From: UBA12014 sp029248335
GTDB taxonomy: Bacteria; Planctomycetota; Phycisphaerae; Phycisphaerales; SM1A02
NCBI GenBank assembly: GCA_029248335.1
Contig: JAQWJM010000052.1
Coordinates: forward strand, 1-7,097
Length of the DNA stretch: 7,097 bases
Reading direction: 5' to 3'
The notes beneath the pieces were generated by a model. The model saw only the letters and a program-made list of their open reading frames with translations. It had not been told where the DNA came from and did not search any database. A program made the position numbers and the translations under genes. Position 1 is the stretch's first letter. Every line of letters begins with the position of its first letter. Shown one piece after another: positions 1 through 4,624 of this stretch.

Positions 1-984
1 CTTGTTGCCAGCGGTCGCCGCGTTCGCGGCGGCTGCGTTGCCGTTGGAACGCTGGTAAATAACCGCGACACCGGCCATCATGCCGGCCTCTTCGCCCTTG
101 AAGCTGGAGAAGTCGTCGAACTGGCTCCAGTCACCAGAGAGCTTGAAGTCGGCCCGAGCCGCGAACGCGTAGTTCGTGGGCGACGCCGACCAGGTCGTGT
201 TACGGGAGTTGTAGCCCGCAGCGTCGAAGTTATTGGCGCCACCGATGCCGTCGAAGAAACCGGCGTTGATGCGGAAGGAGTCGGACTCCATGCCCCACTG
301 GATGCCCTGCGAGTAGCCCTGGCTGAAGAGCTGGGCCACGACGGAACGCTCGGCCGCGAGCTGCATCGAGGAGTCGACGAGGACTTCACGAAGCCAGGGT
401 GCCTGGAACTGACCGACACGAATGCTCATGCCGTTGTCCATCGCCTTCTGGACGTACGCGAACTCGAGATCGCTCACGCCCGCTTGGGCGGTGAAGTTGT
501 TCCGAATCCGGTAGGTCCAGTCCTTGCTGAAGACGTTGCCCGAGAAGTCGAGCTTGGTGCGACGGTTCTCGAAGCCGTAGAGCGTGTCTCCGTTGATCGG
601 TGTGCCATTCGTGTCTAGGCCTTCCTTCGCGGAGTTCATGACCCAGCGGATCTGGATCTGACCACCGACCTTGAGGGAGAAGTTCCCGTCGGGGCTCGCG
701 AGGAAGAAGCCGTTGTTGTAGCCGGCCATCGCGCCCGAGCTCTGAAGGCTCGTACGGGTGTCGGCATCCGCGAGGACGTCCTGAACGATGCCGCGGATCT
801 CGGAAGATCGCTGCTCGGTCAGCCAGTCCTGGCCGTTCTGCTGCTTGAGCTCGGCGAGCTCCTGCTTCAGTTCGGCGATCTGTGAAAGCGCGTCGTTGTC
901 GGACTCGACGCCGCCGAAAGCCGAACCGGCGATGGCCAGTGCGGTCGTTCCAGCGACGAGCCCAAACTTGTTGGTCAGACTCAT
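1..984 (-). CDS. Outer-membrane porin, OprP/OprO-like beta-barrel (3' end outside window)
   Basis: The frame is open from an ATG at 984 to the window edge, giving 328 residues with no stop. Residues 1-24 form a signal peptide (basic N-terminus, hydrophobic core LVAGTTALAIAGSAFG) with likely cleavage after A-F-G24. Residues about 32-50 (ALSQIAELKQELAELKQQN) are a short leucine-spaced coiled coil. Residues 62-80 (EIRGIVQDVLADADTRTSL) form a second helical segment. From about residue 93 (FFLASPDGNFSLKVGGQIQIRW) the pattern becomes alternating, aromatic-rich beta strands, as in the phosphate-selective porin O/P family, with RVGQFQAPWLREVL further on. It should be a trimeric barrel for diffusion of small anions or general solutes; the substrate cannot be read from sequence. 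GGAG lies 9 bases before the ATG (minus strand), which supports this start. Codon choice is strongly C-ending (AAC, TTC, CTC, AAG), suggesting high expression. Porin-like architecture is fairly sure; phosphate specificity is not claimed. Confidence 0.88.
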   Translation of the reverse strand, partial: MSLTNKFGLVAGTTALAIAGSAFGGVESDNDALSQIAELKQELAELKQQNGQDWLTEQRSSEIRGIVQDVLADADTRTSLQSSGAMAGYNNGFFLASPDGNFSLKVGGQIQIRWVMNSAKEGLDTNGTPINGDTLYGFENRRTKLDFSGNVFSKDWTYRIRNNFTAQAGVSDLEFAYVQKAMDNGMSIRVGQFQAPWLREVLVDSSMQLAAERSVVAQLFSQGYSQGIQWGMESDSFRINAGFFDGIGGANNFDAAGYNSRNTTWSASPTNYAFAARADFKLSGDWSQFDDFSSFKGEEAGMMAGVAVIYQRSNGNAAAANAATAGNK

Positions 985-991
985 TGGTTGA

Positions 992-1000
992 CTCTCCAAG
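992..1000 (-). promoter_or_regulatory. Ribosome binding site of the porin gene
   Basis: The minus strand reads TTGGAGAG shortly before the ATG at 984, with GGAG 9 bases upstream. This is the clearest Shine-Dalgarno sequence in the window; radA, nuoH and the small gene have weaker ones or none. It fixes the porin start and fits strong translation. Confidence 0.65.
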
Positions 1001-1019
1001 AAGTACATGGGCCTTGTTC

Positions 1020-1046
1020 GTCGCACGGTTGTGACCCGCGTGCGAC
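1020..1046 (-). repeat. Perfect 8-bp inverted repeat in the porin leader
   Basis: GTCGCACG (1020-1027) and CGTGCGAC (1039-1046) are exact complements around an 11-base loop. The near arm ends 35 bases before the porin start codon. In RNA this would form a GC-rich stem just upstream of the ribosome binding site; in DNA it could be an operator for a dimeric regulator. There is no T tract after it, so it is not an intrinsic terminator. Confidence 0.6.
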
Positions 1047-1076
1047 AGCCCGAATTCATCCACCCGCCCGTTACGT

Positions 1077-1100
1077 GCTTTTGCCGCCAGTGACAAAAGC
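1077..1100 (-). repeat. Perfect 7-bp inverted repeat GCTTTTG/CAAAAGC upstream of the porin
   Basis: GCTTTTG (1077-1083) and CAAAAGC (1094-1100) are exact complements with a 10-base spacer. The arm-to-arm period of 17 bases (start to start) is less than two helical turns, so the repeat could serve either as a transcript hairpin or as a protein site. It lies 30 bases upstream of the second inverted repeat and, if the promoter near 1153 is real, inside the leader RNA. I know no regulator that matches this motif. Confidence 0.5.
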
Positions 1101-1152
1101 CGGACGTGAGTTTCCCTATCGGCCAACAAGGCCAGTCGGGATTAAGGACGGG

Positions 1153-1183
1153 ACTATACCCACTCCGCCGGCCGTCGCCACAA
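1153..1183 (-). promoter_or_regulatory. Possible sigma-70-type promoter for the porin gene
   Basis: On the minus strand TATAGT (1158-1153) matches five of six bases of the -10 consensus. The best -35 candidate is TTGTGG (1183-1178), with a long 19-base spacer. Transcription would begin near 1146 and give a leader of about 160 bases containing both inverted repeats. The -10 is good and the -35 is weak, so this is tentative. Confidence 0.3.
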
Positions 1184-1363
1184 CGGGACCGGCGAGCCTT
1201 GCGAACAAAGCACGAACATCCTGGCCTGCGAATCCGAAAATTGCCGTAAACAACGACGGGAAATAGACTTAGACGAGCCGGTGGTTCCGGGTGAATCCGT
1301 CATGTTTTCCATGATTTCGGTGGTTCAAAGGCCCGAACCCGTCGATCTCGGCCGTAAAAAATT

Positions 1364-2776
1364 TCACTCGAGCGTGGCGAGGCCGGCGCCGATGCCCGCA
1401 ATCGCGTGGATCTCGAGGCCGAGATCCTTTGCAAGGTCCGCCTGCGATCGAGGGATCACCGCCGCCACCGCACCCCGCCGGGCGAGTTCCCGAAGCCGCT
1501 GGTCGATGCCTCGTACCGATCTGATCTCTCCGGTCAGACCCACTTCTCCCAGCACGACCGTCCCCGGACGCAGGGCGCGCCCGTGATGAGCGCCGGCGAT
1601 CGCCAGGGCGAGCGCGAGGTCCGCCGCGGGCTCGGTGACGCGAATTCCACCCGCCACCGCCGCGAAGATGTCCTGGTCGGCCAGTCGCTGGCCGCCGTGC
1701 TTTTCGAGCACTGCGATCAGCATGGCCAGCCGATTGGCATCGATTCCCGTGCCGCGACGCTTCGCCGAGCCCAGGAAACCGGTCGAGGTCAGCGCCTGGA
1801 TCTCCACCGGCAGGCATCGGGTCCCGGCCATCGTGGCGGTGAGCACCGATCCGGGCAGGCCCGGTCCCGTGGTGTCGATCGCGATTCCACCCTCGTCCAG
1901 CTGCTGCAGGCCGGTGCCACCCATCTCGAAGAGGCCGATCTCCTGCGTGGACCCGAATCGGTTCTTGGTCGCGCGAAGCACCCGATGCCCGTGCTCCCGA
2001 TCCCCCTCGAAGGCGAGTACCGCATCGACCACGTGCTCCAGCAGCTTCGGTCCCGCCAGTGAGCCTTCCTTGGTGACGTGCCCGACCACCACGACCGCGG
2101 CCCCGGCGATCTTGGCCAGTTGGACGAGGTCGTGACAGCAACGGCGAAGCTGGGTCGTCGACCCCGGCGGGGCGTCGAGATCACCGCGGTACACCATCTG
2201 GATCGAGTCGAGGAGCACCAGATCGGGCTTCACCCGCCGAATCTCCTCGACGATCCGGACCAGATTGGTCTCGGTGCAGAGATAGAGGTTCCCCAGATCG
2301 GCCACTGCCGCCCCCAGAAGGCGATCGCCTCGAAGCCGGATCTGCTGGGGGCTCTCCTCGCTGCTCACGTAGAGCACGGTCCGCCCCTCGGCCACGACCC
2401 GGGCCGCAGCCTGCATCAGGAGCGTGCTCTTGCCGATCCCCGGCTCGCCGCCGAGCAGCGCCACCGACCCCGGTACCACCCCGCCACCGAGCACGCGGTC
2501 GAACTCCTCGATCCCCGTCGGGATCCGCGGAACCTCCAGCTGATCGATCTCGACCAGCGGGACCGCCTTGGTGAGGACGCCGGCGTTGCCATCCCCCGGA
2601 CCGGCCCCCGAGATGGCGATGCCCGCCACCATGCCGACCGAGGCGGTCGATGCCGCGGGTGATTCCGTGAATGCCTCGAGGGTGTCCCACGCCGCGCAGT
2701 CGGGGCATCGCCCGATCCACTTGGCTTGAACGCCACCGCAGTCCCGGCAGAGATAGGAGGTTCGAGTCTTCGCCAT
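1364..2776 (-). CDS. radA: DNA repair protein RadA (branch-migration ATPase)
   Basis: 470 residues, close to the usual 450-460. RadA/Sms is a RecA-like, DnaB-type ring ATPase that promotes branch migration and processing of recombination intermediates in the cytoplasm. Domains in order: an N-terminal zinc finger C10-x2-C13-x10-C24-x2-C27; an Ala/Ser/Gly-rich linker (about 39-65); a RecA-like core with Walker A GGEPGIGKS (109-117) and Walker B VLLDS (Asp190); the RadA-specific KNRFG motif (271-275); then a Lon-protease-like C-terminal domain (about 290-470) ending in GEVGLTGEIRSV and following helices. All diagnostic motifs are intact. The start is chosen because MAKTRTSYLC begins directly before the zinc finger, as in the family. 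The reading frame stays open upstream to 3103, but that part has no RadA homology and overlaps the small gene. Only AGGA, 2 bases from the ATG, resembles a ribosome site. The 136-base upstream spacer (2777-2912) shows no clear promoter or terminator. Confidence 0.97.
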   Translation of the reverse strand: MAKTRTSYLCRDCGGVQAKWIGRCPDCAAWDTLEAFTESPAASTASVGMVAGIAISGAGPGDGNAGVLTKAVPLVEIDQLEVPRIPTGIEEFDRVLGGGVVPGSVALLGGEPGIGKSTLLMQAAARVVAEGRTVLYVSSEESPQQIRLRGDRLLGAAVADLGNLYLCTETNLVRIVEEIRRVKPDLVLLDSIQMVYRGDLDAPPGSTTQLRRCCHDLVQLAKIAGAAVVVVGHVTKEGSLAGPKLLEHVVDAVLAFEGDREHGHRVLRATKNRFGSTQEIGLFEMGGTGLQQLDEGGIAIDTTGPGLPGSVLTATMAGTRCLPVEIQALTSTGFLGSAKRRGTGIDANRLAMLIAVLEKHGGQRLADQDIFAAVAGGIRVTEPAADLALALAIAGAHHGRALRPGTVVLGEVGLTGEIRSVRGIDQRLRELARRGAVAAVIPRSQADLAKDLGLEIHAIAGIGAGLATLE

Positions 2777-2912
2777 GGTCCTGAGTCTACGAGGCCACCC
2801 AGGCAGACTGACCGAAGTCGACGCGAATGCACGCGAACAAGATGGCGAGCGGGGGCGAACGACCGCGGCGAGCGGCTGTAGACAGGAACGTTGCGGAAGA
2901 AGGGCGCCGTGA

Positions 2913-3137
2913 TCAGCCGCGGGGGGCGGCGGCGGCCTTGCGGATCCGGCGGGCCCACGCACCGTAGGCGAGGATCGATCTGATTCGGTCGCCCACCGAA
3001 GGCCAGGCGTTTCGGTCCGCCCCGAGCGCGGTCTCCATTCGCCAACGCCAGTACGGGCCACGAAGCCGGAATCCGGTCGCGAATCCGAGGTGGAGCAGGC
3101 CAAGCACGCCGGGGATCAGGTTTCGCAGGGTCTGCAT
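2913..3137 (-). CDS. Small basic protein of unknown function (74 residues)
   Basis: ATG at 3137, 25 bases after the nuoH stop, to TGA at 2913. The N-terminus has a hydrophobic stretch (LIPGVLGLLHLGFATGF, about residues 7-23). This is followed by an aromatic, basic motif RGPYWRWRMETALG (26-39) and a C-terminal basic, alanine-rich tail (ILAYGAWARRIRKAAAA). The mix suggests a membrane-associated or RNA/lipid-contacting peptide rather than an enzyme. I do not recognise a characterised family, although the FR-x-GPYWRWRM-x-TA pattern looks like conserved small proteins in planctomycetes (recollection only). Evidence that it is coding: mostly G/C third positions with varied first and second positions, a plausible start, and operon-like spacing to nuoH. 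Against: no Shine-Dalgarno sequence, and the region also stays open in the radA frame. The function is unknown. Confidence 0.58.
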   Translation of the reverse strand: MQTLRNLIPGVLGLLHLGFATGFRLRGPYWRWRMETALGADRNAWPSVGDRIRSILAYGAWARRIRKAAAAPRG

Positions 3138-3162
3138 GAGCCGGGACCGATCGAGTTCGCGG

Positions 3163-4422
3163 TCAGCCGGAGGTGGCCTCGGTGAGTTGCTCGCGGGTCG
3201 GATCTTCTCCGGCCGGGCTGAAGCGACTTCCGATGAGCCGGGTCCGGTGGTTCGGGTCGGACTGCTGCGGCATGAACGGCAGGATCGCGTAGATCAGGAC
3301 GATGCAGCCGATCGAGCCGATCCACATGTAGTCCGTCCAACCCATGAAGAGGAAGAACGAGACCGTCAGCATGACCAGCAGCGAGGCGGGGATCATGCCT
3401 TCCCAGGCGAGCCGCATCAGCTGATCGAAACGGAATCGGGGCAGGGTCCAGCGAATGGCCATCGCGAAGGCGACCAGCAGGAAGATCTTGAAGGCGACCA
3501 CGCCGAACTGGATCAGGCCGATCCACCAGGGGCCCGCGACCGGGAGATCCCAGCCACCGAAGGGGTTCAGGGACCAGCCACCGAGGAACAGCATCGTGAA
3601 GAACGCCGCTCCGGTGATCATGTGGAAGTATTCGGCGAGGAAGAAGATCGCGAACCGCATCGAGGAGTATTCGGTGTGGTAGCCGCCGACGAGCTCGCTC
3701 TCGCACTCGGCGAGGTCGAACGGGGCCCGGTTGGCCTCGGCCAGCATGCACGTATAGAAGATGATCGCGGCGAGCGGCAGCTGAACGAGGTTCCAGGCAC
3801 CCTCGATCTGGCCGCCGATGATGACCATCGGACTGATCGATCCCGAGACGAGGATGATCGCAAGGAGCGAAAGTCCCATCGGAATCTCGTAGGAGATCAT
3901 CTGGGCACCGGCCCGAAGGCCGCCGAGGAACGACCACTTGTTGTTGCTGGCCCAGCCGCCCAGCGTGACGCCGAAGACGCCGAGGGAAGCCACCGCGATG
4001 AGATACACCACGCCGATGTTGATGTCCGCCCCGACGACCGTGACCTCGTAGGCAGTGTTCGCCTGCGCGATTCCGAGCAGATTGACCAGGGCCGTGATGT
4101 CGATGATTCCCGCGAACGGGACGACCGCGAAGCCGATCATCGCGGGAAGCATGATCAGGCCCGGCGCCATCGTGAACAGGGCCTTGTCGACGCCGAGCGG
4201 GGTGTAGTCCTCCTTGAGGAGGAACTTCAGACCATCGGCGATCGGCTGCAGGAGCCCCTTGGGACCGACGCGGTTGGGGCCGACCCGATCCTGCATCCAG
4301 GCGCTCAGCTTCCGCTCGAGCATGATCGAGTACGCGCAGGCTCCGAGGAACACATGCAGCATCACCGCGATCACGAGGATGGAGAAGACGATTTGGACCT
4401 GATCAGGGGTTGCGGTGAACAT
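3163..4422 (-). CDS. nuoH: NADH-quinone oxidoreductase subunit H (complex I)
   Basis: 419 residues; NuoH is the inner-membrane subunit that, with NuoB and NuoD, forms the quinone chamber and links electron transfer to proton pumping. Diagnostic features: first membrane helix at about 10-33, then E36-R-K and the signature RVGPNRVGPKG (46-56) followed by QPIADGLKFLLKED (59-72); ADINIG (132-137); GW-x-SNNKW (156-163) with the LGGLRA and SYEIP segments; and EANRAPFDLAE (229-239) leading into ESELVGGYHTEYSSMRFA, the acidic loop at the quinone site. About eight to nine hydrophobic helices are visible. Compared with E. coli NuoH (about 325 residues) it has some 22 extra residues before ADINIG (about 103-131) and a hydrophilic C-terminal tail of about 45 residues. 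The start is chosen because it directly precedes helix 1; no good Shine-Dalgarno sequence is seen. A TAGACT at 4490-4485 could be a -10 but has no matching -35. nuoG and nuoI are not adjacent. Confidence 0.97.
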   Translation of the reverse strand: MFTATPDQVQIVFSILVIAVMLHVFLGACAYSIMLERKLSAWMQDRVGPNRVGPKGLLQPIADGLKFLLKEDYTPLGVDKALFTMAPGLIMLPAMIGFAVVPFAGIIDITALVNLLGIAQANTAYEVTVVGADINIGVVYLIAVASLGVFGVTLGGWASNNKWSFLGGLRAGAQMISYEIPMGLSLLAIILVSGSISPMVIIGGQIEGAWNLVQLPLAAIIFYTCMLAEANRAPFDLAECESELVGGYHTEYSSMRFAIFFLAEYFHMITGAAFFTMLFLGGWSLNPFGGWDLPVAGPWWIGLIQFGVVAFKIFLLVAFAMAIRWTLPRFRFDQLMRLAWEGMIPASLLVMLTVSFFLFMGWTDYMWIGSIGCIVLIYAILPFMPQQSDPNHRTRLIGSRFSPAGEDPTREQLTEATSG

Positions 4423-4556
4423 TCTTGACCCGAGTTGCTGGAATCGACGTGCCGTCGCCCCTGAGGCGCGGTCGTGGAGGCCACAGTCTAGCGAGCCGAA
4501 TCACGGCCGCCCCCAATCAATCGGTCGTCGGCGGGCCGATTCTTCGCTCCCGGTGG

Positions 4557-4583
4557 AAAACGACCGGGACCGGACGCCGGTCG
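4557..4583 (-). terminator. Candidate rho-independent terminator of carB
   Basis: On the minus strand CGACCGG (4583-4577) pairs perfectly with CCGGTCG (4567-4561) around a 9-base loop, and TTTT (4560-4557) follows at once. The stem begins about 40 bases after the carB stop. A competing shorter stem, GACCGG-CGT-CCGGTC (4582-4568), sits inside it. The stem is all but two G/C pairs and correctly oriented; the T tract is short, which limits confidence. Confidence 0.45.
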
Positions 4584-4624
4584 GCCCCGCGAGCCGGGAC
4601 CTTTCCCGCGTCCATCGCAAGCCT

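Larger units (their letters stand above)
985..1363. other. 379-base noncoding region between radA and the porin gene
   Basis: No credible gene is seen on either strand. The stretch next to the porin (985-1185) holds a ribosome binding site, two perfect inverted repeats and a possible promoter, listed separately. The stretch next to radA (1186-1363) is less GC-rich than the genes. It contains a run of six T on the radA transcript strand (1356-1361) directly after the stop codon, a 5-bp inverted repeat TCATG/CATGA with a 5-base loop (1300-1314), a 5-bp inverted repeat GGTTC/GAACC (1322-1339), and an 8-base direct repeat GGTGGTTC (1280-1287 and 1319-1326). None of these makes a convincing terminator on its own. 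Confidence 0.7.

Noticed and set aside
16..31. Perfect inverted repeat CGCCGCG-TT-CGCGGCG
   Set aside because: It lies inside the porin coding sequence where Ala/Asn codons (AAANAA) repeat, and is explained by GCC, GCG and AAC codons rather than a regulatory site.
988..1266. A 92-codon open frame on the plus strand in the radA-porin gap
   Set aside because: The translation is proline-rich with no recognisable motif, it runs convergent to the porin start, and the same bases hold the porin ribosome site and inverted repeats.
1300..1314. Inverted repeat TCATG/CATGA downstream of radA
   Set aside because: The stem is only 5 bp with weak pairs and no T tract follows; this is expected by chance in the gap.
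1356..1361. Six-T tract right after the radA stop as an intrinsic terminator
   Set aside because: Upstream I find only a weak 4-bp GGCG/CGCC stem inside the radA coding end, about 12 bases away, so there is no adequate hairpin abutting the tract.
2777..3103. Upstream extension of radA in the same frame, starting at 3103
   Set aside because: The added 109 residues are low-complexity and unrelated to RadA. The conserved zinc-finger N-terminus begins at the ATG at 2776.
3136..4428. A 430-codon open frame on the plus strand opposite nuoH
   Set aside because: It mirrors nuoH codon structure and gives an improbable protein dominated by Asp, Glu, Arg and His with no fold pattern. nuoH on the minus strand has unmistakable family motifs, so this is a GC-rich antisense shadow.
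4485..4490. TAGACT as a -10 element for nuoH
   Set aside because: No -35-like hexamer lies at 16-19 bases; the nearest TTGATT is 24 bases away. It is too weak to annotate.
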